A stretch of 64,000 nucleotides of DNA. It comes from Faecalibacillus faecis (GTDB taxonomy: Bacteria > Bacillota_I > Bacilli_A > Erysipelotrichales > Coprobacillaceae). The notes beneath the pieces are model-generated. The model made no database searches. It was given only the letters and a program-made list of their open reading frames with translations, and was not told the DNA's origin. The DNA is taken from positions 1-64,000 of the forward strand of contig NZ_PYLP01000007.1 of NCBI RefSeq assembly GCF_003024675.1. Direction: 5' to 3'. How positions within the stretch are numbered: position 1 is the stretch's first letter; each line of letters opens with the position of its first letter. The translations under genes were made by a program, and so were the position numbers. This document shows, piece by piece, positions 53,579 to 63,214 of the stretch.

Positions 53579-54931
53579 TTAGTGTTTGATAATAAATCCT
53601 TGTTCTCTCATTTTTGAGATAATATAATCAACAGATTCTAAACACTTTTCGTTTGTATTTGCTTCAACCATAACACGTACAACTGGTTCAGTTCCAGATT
53701 CACGTACTAAAACACGTCCTTCATCACCTAATTTTGCTTCAACTTCTTTAATTGCTTCTTGCACTTTAGGATCATTTTGTGCTTCTTTTTTATCTCTAAC
53801 GTAAACATTTTTCATTAATTGAGGATAGATAGTCACTGGTTCTACTAATTGAGCAAGTGTTTTCTTGCTTTCAATAACAGCTTCCATGATTTTTAATGAT
53901 GTTAAAATACCATCACCTGTTGTTGCATGTTTAGAGAAAATGATATGTCCTGATTGTTCTCCACCAATACAATGACCATTTTTTACCATGTTTTCATTAA
54001 CATATTTATCTCCAACAGCTGTTTTTTCGTATTTAATACCTTCTTTGTCTAATGCTTTATATAAACCTAAGTTAGACATAATTGTTGTAACAATTGTATT
54101 GTTTGATAATTCACCATGTTCTTTTAAGTATTTACCACAAACATAAAGAATTAAATCACCATCGATTACACGACCAAATTCATCAACAGCTAAACAACGA
54201 TCAGCATCTCCATCGTAAGCAAAACCAATATCTAAACCTTTTGATTTTACAAGTTCTTGTAAAGATTCAATATGAGTTGATCCACAGTTTGTATTAATAT
54301 TTAAACCATCTGGTTCACTATGAATCACATAAGTCTTTGCACCTAAAGCATCAAAAACACTTTTTGCAAGATTAGAGCTTGCCCCATTAGCACAATCTAA
54401 TCCAACTCGAATATTTTTAAAAGCACGTGTAGGAATAGACATCAAATATCCCAAATATCTATTTCTTCCAACTGAGTAATCTGTTGCACAACCAATTCCA
54501 TCTTTTGTTGCAAAAGGAATTTCATCAACTTCACCATCAATATATTTTTCAATTAAGTCTTCAACTTTAGCATCCATTTTATGACCATTAGCATCTAAAA
54601 CTTTGATTCCATTATCATAATAAGGATTGTGTGAAGCAGATATCATGATTCCGCAATCAAATCCATCAGTTCTTGTAATATAAGCAACACTTGGTGTTGT
54701 TGTTACGTGCATTAAGGAAACATCAGCACCACTTGCTGTAAGTCCAGCAACAAGAGCATATTCAAGCATATATGAACTTCTTCTTGTATCTTTCCCAATA
54801 ACAACTTGTGCATGGTCTTTATTTCGACCAAAATACCAACCTAAATAACGACCTACCTTATAGGCATGTTCTACTGTTAAAACTTTATTGGCTTCTCCTC
54901 TAAAACCATCTGTCCCAAAATATTTTCCCAT
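53579..54931 (-). CDS. glmM: Phosphoglucosamine mutase
   Basis: 450 residues; converts glucosamine-6-phosphate to glucosamine-1-phosphate for wall precursors. FGTDGFRGEAN is at the N-terminus. The phosphoserine loop SASHNPYYDNGIKV (about 101-114), the metal site DGDADR and the sugar-binding GGEQSGH are present. It is the third gene of cdaA-cdaR-glmM, an order conserved across Firmicutes in which GlmM binds and tunes the c-di-AMP cyclase. Confidence 0.97.
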   Translation of the reverse strand: MGKYFGTDGFRGEANKVLTVEHAYKVGRYLGWYFGRNKDHAQVVIGKDTRRSSYMLEYALVAGLTASGADVSLMHVTTTPSVAYITRTDGFDCGIMISASHNPYYDNGIKVLDANGHKMDAKVEDLIEKYIDGEVDEIPFATKDGIGCATDYSVGRNRYLGYLMSIPTRAFKNIRVGLDCANGASSNLAKSVFDALGAKTYVIHSEPDGLNINTNCGSTHIESLQELVKSKGLDIGFAYDGDADRCLAVDEFGRVIDGDLILYVCGKYLKEHGELSNNTIVTTIMSNLGLYKALDKEGIKYEKTAVGDKYVNENMVKNGHCIGGEQSGHIIFSKHATTGDGILTSLKIMEAVIESKKTLAQLVEPVTIYPQLMKNVYVRDKKEAQNDPKVQEAIKEVEAKLGDEGRVLVRESGTEPVVRVMVEANTNEKCLESVDYIISKMREQGFIIKH

Positions 54932-54943
54932 TTTTAAAATCTC

Positions 54944-56347
54944 CTATTTTTTTATATTTACGCGAATTTGTTCATCGCTGTCTAAACGATAACTTAAGGT
55001 TGAATCACTTAATTCAACTTCAAGTTTGACATTATGGCGTCCTTTTTTCAATCCACCAACATTAGCATAAACTTTAATATCCTCATTTGTCAAGGCGTTT
55101 ATACGCTCACTTGTTCCTGTTATGGTTAAATTACATGTATCTTGTGATAAAGTCACATTTCCGCTTTTTCCATTTTTTATATGAATAGGAATATCGACGA
55201 ATTGTCTTTGAGCTGATGGAACAATAGATATTGTTCCATCTACTGTTGTAAAGGACATTTTATTGACATCAGAAACACTTAAAAGTTTCAAATCTTTAAA
55301 TGTTTTTCCTTCTTCTAAATCACTAATATCTACTTTAACTTTAACATTTTCAATATCCTTTAATTTACTTTCATCACCATAGATTTTAACTTTATCTTTT
55401 GAGAAAGTCATCGAATCAACAGCATAACCTGTCGCAATTGTTCCTGTATATTCAGGGACAAGTGGAACTGATTTACTATAGTTTGAAAGTGAACAATCAA
55501 CCTTGACAGTAGAAGGAATAACACTTACATCTAAAGCCTTACCACTTCTATCATATGCCTTAATCTTACATTTTTGTGTAAACGAATCGGTTACGCCTTT
55601 TAAATCAATAATTGCTTGAACAGAATAAACATTATCAATATTATCCTTCGACCCTCTTACTTCAACTTCACTATGTTCCATTGAATCCACAGAAACAGAG
55701 CTTTTAGAGATTAAGCTATCTTCATTTTTAAAATGATATCCTAAACTAAACGTTTTTGTTACCTTTTGTGATACTGTTACTGTGACTGTTTGAGGAACAA
55801 TGAGAACTTCCAAGTTACTTGAAAAATTACGTGATTTTAATTCTACAGTTTGTTCACCTTCACCCACTCCTGAAAAATCAGCATAAACTTCATAATTTTT
55901 CATGAATTTTGTATTATAAATGTCTATCGATGGTCCAACTAATCCTACACTTACGGTTTCTGGCATACCAGCTACAACAAAATCATCTTGAAGATTTTCA
56001 ATTTTCACCGGAACTGATTGAATATAATCTCCTGAATTCGGTGTTGAAAAAATACTATCAAAGTTTCCTCCATTGACTGTAAATAATAAGATTGTCGCTA
56101 GAATAAATGAAAGTATTTTTAAAGAAAGTCCTGATTGCAACATTTTATCTAAAGTGGAGTTAATAAAGTTCATCACTTTAATTGCCCCATTAACAAAGGA
56201 TTCTCCTTTTGAATCAATTTCTGCATTGATCATTTGTGTTGTTAGATGCTTTTCTTCTAGTTTCTCTGGGTTTTCTTTTTCTTTTGAAATAAATTTTAAG
56301 AAAAAATCAGTTGTTGAATCACGATGTTCTTGATCTTTTTTACTCAT
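54944..56347 (-). CDS. cdaR: CdaR-type YbbR-domain regulator of c-di-AMP synthesis
   Basis: A membrane-anchored protein with a ~70-residue cytoplasmic head, one transmembrane helix (SLKILSFILATILLFTV, about residues 75-92) and four YbbR repeats outside the membrane (about 105-465). CdaR modulates CdaA activity. The start lies in a run of ATG codons that overlaps the cdaA end. 56347 (MSKKDQEHRDS) is used because AGGATGG precedes it; 56350 and 56365 are alternatives. The cytoplasmic head before the helix is longer than in Bacillus CdaR. Confidence 0.9.
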   Translation of the reverse strand: MSKKDQEHRDSTTDFFLKFISKEKENPEKLEEKHLTTQMINAEIDSKGESFVNGAIKVMNFINSTLDKMLQSGLSLKILSFILATILLFTVNGGNFDSIFSTPNSGDYIQSVPVKIENLQDDFVVAGMPETVSVGLVGPSIDIYNTKFMKNYEVYADFSGVGEGEQTVELKSRNFSSNLEVLIVPQTVTVTVSQKVTKTFSLGYHFKNEDSLISKSSVSVDSMEHSEVEVRGSKDNIDNVYSVQAIIDLKGVTDSFTQKCKIKAYDRSGKALDVSVIPSTVKVDCSLSNYSKSVPLVPEYTGTIATGYAVDSMTFSKDKVKIYGDESKLKDIENVKVKVDISDLEEGKTFKDLKLLSVSDVNKMSFTTVDGTISIVPSAQRQFVDIPIHIKNGKSGNVTLSQDTCNLTITGTSERINALTNEDIKVYANVGGLKKGRHNVKLEVELSDSTLSYRLDSDEQIRVNIKK

Positions 56348-57152
56348 CATCATCACCATCCTCATCTTCTGATTTAAACCATTCTAGTTCATTAACAAGA
56401 CTTGCTCTTAATTCTTTTCTCGGAATTTTAATAAGTTCCCCTTTAATAGCAAAAGAAATCGTTCCCGTTTCTTCAGAAACAACAATTGTAAGAGAATCGG
56501 TGATTTCACTAATTCCTAAAGCCGCACGGTGTCTTGCCCCATAAATCGGTGAAAGATCACGTTGAGTCGGTGGGAAAAAGGCCGCTGCACAAACAATACG
56601 ATCATCTCTAATAATGACAGCTCCATCATGTAAAGGTGTCCCTTCCCAAAATATCGTATTAAATAATTCAGATTTTATATCTGCATTAATTTTAGTACCC
56701 GTATTAATGTAATCAATTAATGATTGTCCTCTTTCAAAAGTAATCAAAGCTCCTGTTTGGGTTTCCGAAAGCTTTGTAACTGAATCAACAATTTCATCGA
56801 GCATATGTTCCTTTTGATCATTAGATAAATGATCCATATGATACTCTCTTTTCGTTTGTCCCATTTTTTCAAGTAAAGAACGAATTTCTGGCTGGAAAAT
56901 AACAATGATGGCAATAATCCCCCACGTTAAAACCGTATCCACTAAATAAGACATTGTTGAAAGTCCTAAAACACTTGTGACTAATTTAATAAGTAAAATA
57001 ATAAGAACACCTTTAAACAGTTGCATTGTTCTCATATTTTGTTTAAACATACTAATGCCTAAATATAAAATATACCACACTAACAACAAATCAATCAGTG
57101 TACGAATAATATTCATAATTAAAGAGAAGTTTACTTCTATACCTGTTAACAT
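56340..57152 (-). CDS. cdaA: Diadenylate cyclase CdaA
   Basis: 270 residues; makes cyclic di-AMP from two ATP. Three membrane helices (about 12-90) are followed by the DAC domain with the catalytic DGA (176-178, in LHDGAVIIRDDR) and RHR (207-209, in YGARHRAALG). It is the first gene of cdaA-cdaR-glmM. A -10 TATAAT lies about 30 bp before the start. Its acidic tail (SEDEDGDDDE) overlaps the cdaR start. Confidence 0.97.
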   Translation of the reverse strand: MLTGIEVNFSLIMNIIRTLIDLLLVWYILYLGISMFKQNMRTMQLFKGVLIILLIKLVTSVLGLSTMSYLVDTVLTWGIIAIIVIFQPEIRSLLEKMGQTKREYHMDHLSNDQKEHMLDEIVDSVTKLSETQTGALITFERGQSLIDYINTGTKINADIKSELFNTIFWEGTPLHDGAVIIRDDRIVCAAAFFPPTQRDLSPIYGARHRAALGISEITDSLTIVVSEETGTISFAIKGELIKIPRKELRASLVNELEWFKSEDEDGDDDE

Positions 57153-57209
57153 TCTATCGCCTACTTTCTTTAAATTTATTATACTTGATGTTTTTCATTT
57201 TATAAAGAA

Positions 57210-57239
57210 AAGATAGGTTTTTATTCAAAACCTACCTTT
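57210..57239 (-). terminator. Terminator after the transporter remnant
   Basis: The stem AGGTAGGTTTT / AAAACCTATCT with a short loop is followed on the minus strand by TTTCTTTAT. It overlaps the end of the frameshifted transporter remnant and lies just upstream of the cdaA promoter. Confidence 0.7.
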
Positions 57240-57635
57240 TCTTCTTTATTATTAATAAATCTTTAAATTCCTCAATATTAATTTTATAACCATGTTCTTT
57301 CTTTTTTAAAGCTTCTAAAACATCTTGATATCTTTTTTTGTAAGAGGATTTGTTATCATACAAATAATCGAAATAAGTAAACAAACACAGGTAACTCCTA
57401 TAAATAAAACAGCAATTCCATGTTGTGTATATAAAGTTTGTGTAGCTTTTTGACCATTATAGCCTATCCAATCCATACAATTTCCTAAAATACTAACCCC
57501 TATAGCAGCGGCTATTTTTTGTGAAACAGTTGCCATTGAATAGAAAATACCATCTTTTCTAACATCGTTTATCAAACAATCCACTTCAACACAATCACTA
57601 ATCATTGCATAAATCACTTGGTATAAAGCATTCAA
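57232..57635 (-). pseudogene. 3' remnant of a GPH/MFS-type sugar transporter
   Basis: A frame from 57635 encodes NALYQVIYAMISDCVEVDCLINDVRKDG and then the last two to three helices of a glycoside-pentoside-hexuronide-type symporter. About 300 N-terminal residues are missing, and a TGA directly precedes the first ATG. Near the end, at a run of seven A after NPLT, one base is missing. With eight A the frame continues KKRYQDVLEALKKKEHGYKINIEEF and stops at 57232, a normal cytoplasmic tail. The gene is therefore both 5'-deleted and frameshifted. Confidence 0.75.
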
Positions 57636-57650
57636 TCAACATATTATAAA

Positions 57651-58181
57651 ATGATTCACATGACGGAAACCAAGTGTCAACTCATTACCAAAGCAAATCA
57701 AATCATGACAAATATGGTTTATGTCGAATATCGAGATGAAATAAAAATCATTAAAAGCGAACACATTTCTTTTAACAGTAATGAAATCACACAATATAAA
57801 ATTTTAGGAGAACATATTAAATACAGAAGAAAACAAAACCATTCTTTAGGTCACGCCATTAGTGGGATGGTTGAATGGAAGAAGATGTTAGCCTCTGATA
57901 GAAAGAAAACTTTTTATCAATATTATTACACAATTTTAGATAATCAGTTAGAAAATGAAAATTATGATACCATTCCATCTGGTAATTATTTAGTTGTTTA
58001 TCATAAAGGAACTTATGAAACATCTTATCAATCTTATCATCTCTTTTTAGATTATGCTAAAAAAAATCATCTCATATTAGATGATATTGCTTATGATGAA
58101 AGCTTAATCGATGAACTTATTGAAGCAAATCCTCAAAACTATATTACACAAATTAGTGTCAAATTTAAAAAAGAGCTCTAA
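57651..58181 (+). pseudogene. 3' remnant of a MerR-type regulator (effector-binding domain only)
   Basis: The 176-residue frame resembles the GyrI-like effector-binding domain of MerR/BmrR regulators (VYVEYRDEIKIIKSEHISF, GNYLVVYHKGTYETSYQSYHLFLDYAKKN, ISVKFKKEL). It has no N-terminal helix-turn-helix and no ribosome-binding site before its first ATG. It starts 15 bp from the truncated end of the oppositely oriented transporter remnant, so one deletion appears to have removed the shared promoter and both 5' ends. A stand-alone effector domain is possible but unlikely without translation signals. Confidence 0.65.
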
Positions 58182-58192
58182 AAAGAGCTCTT
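58171..58192. terminator. Bidirectional terminator between the MerR remnant and typA
   Basis: AAGAGCTC / GAGCTCTT with a short A-rich loop lies at the convergent 3' ends. The minus strand continues TTTTTTAAATTTG. Confidence 0.85.
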
Positions 58193-60008
58193 ACGCATTA
58201 TTTTTTCTATATTGTTGTCTTCTTTCGTTTTCAGTTAAATAGCGTTTTCTTAAACGAATATTTTCAGGTGTTACTTCAACAAGTTCATCTTCATTAATAT
58301 AATCTAAACAAGATTCTAGATTAAATTGACGAGGTCTTTTTAAAACAACTGTTGAATCTTTTGATGATGAACGAGTATTTGTCATTTGTTTTCCTTTAGT
58401 AACATTAACTGTTAAATCATTATCTCTACTGTGTTCACCAACGATCATACCTTCATATACGTCAACACCAGGACCAACAAACATTACTCCACGGTCTTCA
58501 ACACTTCCAAGTGAATAAGCTGTTGTTTGTCCACTATCAATTGAAATTAAAACACCTAAGTTTCTCTTACCAACTGTTTCACCTTCCATTGGACGATAGT
58601 CAATGAATGAGTGAGAAATAATTCCATATCCTTTTGTCATTGTTAAGAAATTTGTCATAAACCCAAATAAACCTCTTGATGGAATTGTATAAACAACACG
58701 TGTTTGTCCATCACGAGAATCCATTGTTTCTAAGACACCTCGACGATATCCAAGCGATTCAATAACAGCTCCAATACAATCATCAGGTGCTTCAATTGTT
58801 ACTTCTTCATATGGCTCACAAATAACACCATCGATTTCTTTCATGATTGCTTTAGGTTTAGAAACTTGTAATTCATAACCTTCACGTCTCATATTTTCAA
58901 TTAAGATAGATAGATGTAATTCTCCACGTCCAGAAACGATCCATTCTTCTTTATTTTGGATTCTTTCAATTTTTAAAGATACATCTCTATTTGTTTCTTT
59001 AAATAATCTTTCTTCAATTTGTCTTGCTGTCACAAATTTACCATCTTGTCCAGCAAATGGTGAGGTATTTGTACCAAAAACCATTTGAATTGTTGGTTCA
59101 TCGACATGTAATAATGGTAAAGCTTCTTCTTGACCTGTTGTACAAACAGTTTCACCTACACCAATATCAGCAAGACCAGCAATGGCAACGATATCTCCTG
59201 CACTTGCTTCTTCAATTTCAATACGGTGTAAACCAATAAATCCATAAAGTTTTTGAATTCTAAATTGTGTGTGACTTCCATCAGCTCTTACACAAGTTAC
59301 AGATTCATTAACATGAATTTTACCTCTTTGAATACGTCCAATTCCAATACGTCCTACATAATCATTATAATCTAATAAAGCTGGTTGGAATTGTAATGGC
59401 CCATCTACATCAACTAATGGTTCAGGGATTTCTTTGATAATCATATCAAATAAACAATCCATATTTGGTACTTGTGTTGAAATATCAGGATCTAAACTTG
59501 ATGTTCCTTGTAAAGCTGAAGTATAGATTGTTGGGAATTCTAATTGGTCATCATCAGCACCTAATTCCATAAATAATTCTAAAACTTCATCCATAACTTC
59601 ATCAATACGTGTTACAGGTCTATCTACTTTATTAATAACAACGATTGGTTTTACTTTAGCAGCTAATGCTTTCTTTAATACGAAACGTGTTTGTGGCATT
59701 GTTCCTTCATAAGCATCTACTACTAATAAAACACCATCTACCATGTTCATGATACGTTCTACTTCTCCACCAAAGTCAGCATGACCTGGTGTGTCCATGA
59801 TATTGATTCGATAATCTTTATAATTAATTGCTGTATTTTTAGCAAGAATTGTAATTCCTCTTTCTCTTTCAAGGGCATTGCTATCCATAGCACGTTCGTT
59901 GATTTGTTCACGATCTTCTAATGTTCCAGATAGCTTTAATAATTGATCTACTAATGTTGTTTTTCCATGGTCTACATGGGCAATAATCGCTATATTTCTA
60001 ATATTCAT
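58191..60008 (-). CDS. typA: Ribosome-associated GTPase TypA/BipA
   Basis: 605-residue translational GTPase of the EF-G family that binds 70S ribosomes and helps assembly, especially under stress or cold. The G motifs are AHVDHGKTTL (11-20), RERGITI, DTPGHADFGGE (about 71-81) and NKVD (about 125-128). EF-G-like domains II, III and V and the BipA-specific C-terminus (RPRQFNLESCLDYINEDELVEVTP) are present. Monocistronic. Confidence 0.97.
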   Translation of the reverse strand: MNIRNIAIIAHVDHGKTTLVDQLLKLSGTLEDREQINERAMDSNALERERGITILAKNTAINYKDYRINIMDTPGHADFGGEVERIMNMVDGVLLVVDAYEGTMPQTRFVLKKALAAKVKPIVVINKVDRPVTRIDEVMDEVLELFMELGADDDQLEFPTIYTSALQGTSSLDPDISTQVPNMDCLFDMIIKEIPEPLVDVDGPLQFQPALLDYNDYVGRIGIGRIQRGKIHVNESVTCVRADGSHTQFRIQKLYGFIGLHRIEIEEASAGDIVAIAGLADIGVGETVCTTGQEEALPLLHVDEPTIQMVFGTNTSPFAGQDGKFVTARQIEERLFKETNRDVSLKIERIQNKEEWIVSGRGELHLSILIENMRREGYELQVSKPKAIMKEIDGVICEPYEEVTIEAPDDCIGAVIESLGYRRGVLETMDSRDGQTRVVYTIPSRGLFGFMTNFLTMTKGYGIISHSFIDYRPMEGETVGKRNLGVLISIDSGQTTAYSLGSVEDRGVMFVGPGVDVYEGMIVGEHSRDNDLTVNVTKGKQMTNTRSSSKDSTVVLKRPRQFNLESCLDYINEDELVEVTPENIRLRKRYLTENERRQQYRKNNA

Positions 60009-60036
60009 ACGCTACTCTCCCTTCAATAACTTCCTC

Positions 60037-60064
60037 ATTATATCACAATAATTTCAATTGTCAT
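60037..60064 (-). promoter_or_regulatory. Promoter of typA
   Basis: On the minus strand ATGACA (60064-60059), 16 bp, and TATAAT (60042-60037) with TG-A before the -10, about 30 bp before the start. Confidence 0.65.
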
Positions 60065-60113
60065 TATTTATTTTAATATGTCAAAAACAATTTTCAATGT
60101 AAGAGTTTACACT

Positions 60114-60908
60114 TTATTTTTGACTCAAAACTTCTTTTTTTATAACTTCTAATACACCTTGATGATCATTACTTTTTGCAATACCATAAGCAATATCTTT
60201 AATCCGTGGTACTGCATTAGCCATGGCATAACTATATTTAACAGATTTTAATAAAGTATAATCATTCATTTGATCACCAAAAGCCATACATTCTTCTGGT
60301 TTAATATCCAATTCTCTTTGTAAGAGTTTTATAGCAACACCTTTATTAATATCCTCGTTTTGAATATCAATCCATTCATTACCAGAAGTTGTTGCTTTAA
60401 CACCTTTATCTAAACCACAAGCAATATCATCTGCATAACGAATGATTTGATGATTTGGATCATAAATAGCAATCTTCATAATTTCATCATCAATATCATC
60501 ATAACTCTCTACGAATTGGTAATTACAATAATACGTGCGTACCACAGGTTCTAAATGTTTAAATTCATTTAAACAATAAGCACTTTTAACCCCACATAAA
60601 ATCATATTCAATTCTGGATGAGATTCTACTAATTGAATCACCGCTTGTACTTGTTCTTTTTTTAACGTATTTGTTGCAATCAATTTTGCTCCCTTAGCAA
60701 TATAACTTCCATTTTCTCCTATGAAATACATTTCATTAGAAATCGGTAAAAATTTTTGATACAAACGGAAATATTGATTTCCTGATGCAATCACAAATTT
60801 TATTTTTCTTTTTCTAAGTTCCTCAAAAATATCAAAAAATTCCATAGAAAATCTTTTAGATGAATCTAAAAAAGTTCCATCCATGTCTGTCGCAATTAAT
60901 TTAATCAT
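60114..60908 (-). CDS. Cof-type HAD-superfamily phosphatase
   Basis: 264 residues of the Cof/YwpJ type. Motif I is DMDGTFLDS (about 8-16), motif II ASGNQ (about 41-45), the conserved Lys is in GVAIKLLQRELDI and motif III is FGDQMNDYTLL. A C2 cap lies between. These enzymes dephosphorylate sugar phosphates, PLP or FMN; the substrate here is unknown. Monocistronic. Confidence 0.93.
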   Translation of the reverse strand: MIKLIATDMDGTFLDSSKRFSMEFFDIFEELRKRKIKFVIASGNQYFRLYQKFLPISNEMYFIGENGSYIAKGAKLIATNTLKKEQVQAVIQLVESHPELNMILCGVKSAYCLNEFKHLEPVVRTYYCNYQFVESYDDIDDEIMKIAIYDPNHQIIRYADDIACGLDKGVKATTSGNEWIDIQNEDINKGVAIKLLQRELDIKPEECMAFGDQMNDYTLLKSVKYSYAMANAVPRIKDIAYGIAKSNDHQGVLEVIKKEVLSQK

Positions 60909-60998
60909 TAACTTATCCCCTTTATCTTCAAAAACATATTAAAGAAATATGATTTATTTTTCAATAAAAACAAAAAGAAAAGTACGATTTTTCGCACC

Positions 60999-61979
60999 TT
61001 ACTTACCTATTACTTGTTTTATTTCATCTAAGCTCTTATCTTCAAAAAGAAGTTCTAAGATTTCATCATATTGTTTCTCTGTGAGATTTTCCAACCAACT
61101 TATATCTTCATTTGGGTATTTCTTTTGATAGAATTTTACGACTTGTACTTTGATCTTTTCTCTTTTTTCTTCCAATGCCTTTATTTTCTCTTCTTCCGCA
61201 TTTTTTGCTTTTTCTAGTGCTTTTGATTTTTCTTCTTCTGCACTTTGTAACGCTTCCACTACTTTTTCATAGTTTCTTTGTTTTGCCTTTTGTTGGCTTT
61301 GAAATTTTGCGATGGCTAGTGCTTCATCTTTTAAGTCGTCATTTTCCATGAATTTATCATATTTTTTCTTCATGATTCTCCCCACCTTTGTCAGGTTTAT
61401 TCTATCACATTCATTCCCTTTTTCAATTAAATTGACAATCTCTTCTAATTCATTTAAGTTTTCTTCTCCCTTTTCTTCAATAATTCGATTAATTTCTTTC
61501 ATAAAGACAAAATACATATAGATCAAACTTCTTTGATTATCATGATATTTATTCCCTGTGTTACTAAATTCTCTCACCAATTCATGATATTCTTTATCAT
61601 ATTCATGATAGAGTACGATTTGATAAAACGGTTTAAGTTGATTGTAGTCATCTCCTTCTTCTATCTGCATAGCAATATTTTTACAGGCATAATATTGAAA
61701 TCTCTTGAAGACATTTTCAAAATCATCATAAGCTTGGATTTCAATATTGACAGTTTCTCCTTCACTTGTTTTTACTCTTACATCCAAAACCGCTCTTTTT
61801 TCACGATAATGACTAGGAAGTAATTCTGTATTTTTTACATACAGTTCTTTACATTTTAAAGGCGTTACTGCTTCGATAATTGTTTTTAATAAATACATAC
61901 ACTCTTGATCTTCATTGTTGTAGACAAAATATTTAAATAATAGGTCGTTATAAAATGGGATATTCTTTTCTTTGTCCAT
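60999..61979 (-). CDS. Rpn-family PD-(D/E)XK nuclease (putative transposase-like)
   Basis: 326 residues: an N-terminal Rpn/PDDEXK nuclease domain with NDLLFKYFVY, a catalytic Asp in AVLDVRVKT and Glu-x-Gln in NIEIQAY (about 60-90). A C-terminal coiled coil with repeated AEEEK units (about 235-275) and the tail KKYPNEDISWLENLTEKQYDEILELLFE follow. Such proteins are often multicopy and promote RecA-independent recombination. No terminal repeats or target duplication are visible here. The start at 61979 has GGAGGA 8 nt upstream; an ATG at 62030 does not. Confidence 0.85.
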   Translation of the reverse strand: MDKEKNIPFYNDLLFKYFVYNNEDQECMYLLKTIIEAVTPLKCKELYVKNTELLPSHYREKRAVLDVRVKTSEGETVNIEIQAYDDFENVFKRFQYYACKNIAMQIEEGDDYNQLKPFYQIVLYHEYDKEYHELVREFSNTGNKYHDNQRSLIYMYFVFMKEINRIIEEKGEENLNELEEIVNLIEKGNECDRINLTKVGRIMKKKYDKFMENDDLKDEALAIAKFQSQQKAKQRNYEKVVEALQSAEEEKSKALEKAKNAEEEKIKALEEKREKIKVQVVKFYQKKYPNEDISWLENLTEKQYDEILELLFEDKSLDEIKQVIGK

Positions 61980-62029
61980 ACTTTTTCCTCCTACTCGTAT
62001 ATTCGTCACTTCTTTCCGTTTTTTCTTCA

Positions 62030-62077
62030 AAAAAATAAAAAAAAGGATTTATTTGTTTTGATACAAATAAATTCCTT
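62030..62077 (-). terminator. Terminator of the aminotransferase gene
   Basis: AAGGAATTTATTTG pairs with CAAATAAATCCTT (one bulge) across the stop codon. On the minus strand it is followed by TTTTTTTTATTTTTTT. Confidence 0.7.
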
Positions 62078-63212
62078 CTTTAAAACGATTCAAGCCATCT
62101 TTTAATCTTTCAAATGGGCAAGCAACATTCATACGAATAAAAGCTTTTCCATTTTCACCATATTCAAGACCATCACTTACGTAAAGTCCTGTTTTTTCTC
62201 TTATAAAAGATGTAAGTTCAACACTATCCATACATACTTTATGACAATCAATCCATAAAAGATATGTCGCTTCTGTAGGGACTACATAAACATCATTCAT
62301 TTCTTTTTGAATGAATGAAATCGCATAATCTTTATTTTTTTGAATATATTGGTTTAATTCATTAAGCCAATCTTCACTTTGATTAAAAGCTGCCTTTGTT
62401 GCACAAATTGCAAAACTATTTGGTTCCGCTACTTCATCCGTATTAATTCCACGATTAACTTTATGTCTTAATACCTCATTTGCTACAACAATACATGCCG
62501 TTTGCATTCCTGCCATATTAAAAGCTTTGGTTGGCGCAATACACATAATTGTATTTTCTAAATTTGTTTTTGAAACAGAAGCAAAAGGAATATATTCCTT
62601 TTGAGGATTCGTAATATCACAATGAATTTCATCACTTAAAACAGTAACGTGATGTTTCGCACACAAATCACCAATTTTTTGTAAAGTTTCTTTATCCCAG
62701 ATTTTTCCAATAGGATTATGAGGATTACAGAAAATCATTAATGTTGTTTGACTTAAAGCAAGTTTTCTTTCTAAGTCTTCAAAATCAATATGATATTCTT
62801 TACCATCAAAAACAAGATCACTTGATAAAACATGTCTTCCATTATTTAAAATAGAATTATAAAAGATATTATAAACCGGTGACATAATCAAGACATTTTC
62901 ACCAACTGTTGTCACTTTTCTTACTACCGAAGAAATAGCAGGAACAACACCTGTGACAAACATCATCCATTCTTTTTTCATATAAAAATGATGTCGTCTT
63001 TCCCACCAATTTTGATAAGCTTCAAAATAATCATCAGGTACCGTATTATAACCAAAGATTTTATGATCCACTCTTTTATGTAAAGCATTAATAATTGCAG
63101 GTGCTGTTTCAAAGTCCATGTCTGCTACCCACATAGGCAGTTCATTTTCTTTTACATCCCATTTATATGAATTTGTATTAAAACGATTGGTTATCTTTGA
63201 AAAATCATACAT
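62049..63212 (-). CDS. MalY/PatB-type PLP aminotransferase (cystathionine beta-lyase-like)
   Basis: 387-residue fold-type I PLP enzyme. The signature MWVADMDFETAPAI, the cofactor contact NPHNPIGK, the Asp in LSDEIHCD and the Schiff-base Lys in APTKAFNMAGMQ (about residue 230) are present. MalY/PatB proteins cleave cystathionine or cysteine to pyruvate, ammonia and a thiol. It lies two bases after the DUF3737 gene, so the two are probably co-transcribed. Confidence 0.92.
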   Translation of the reverse strand: MYDFSKITNRFNTNSYKWDVKENELPMWVADMDFETAPAIINALHKRVDHKIFGYNTVPDDYFEAYQNWWERRHHFYMKKEWMMFVTGVVPAISSVVRKVTTVGENVLIMSPVYNIFYNSILNNGRHVLSSDLVFDGKEYHIDFEDLERKLALSQTTLMIFCNPHNPIGKIWDKETLQKIGDLCAKHHVTVLSDEIHCDITNPQKEYIPFASVSKTNLENTIMCIAPTKAFNMAGMQTACIVVANEVLRHKVNRGINTDEVAEPNSFAICATKAAFNQSEDWLNELNQYIQKNKDYAISFIQKEMNDVYVVPTEATYLLWIDCHKVCMDSVELTSFIREKTGLYVSDGLEYGENGKAFIRMNVACPFERLKDGLNRFKEGIYLYQNK

Positions 63213-63214
63213 AT

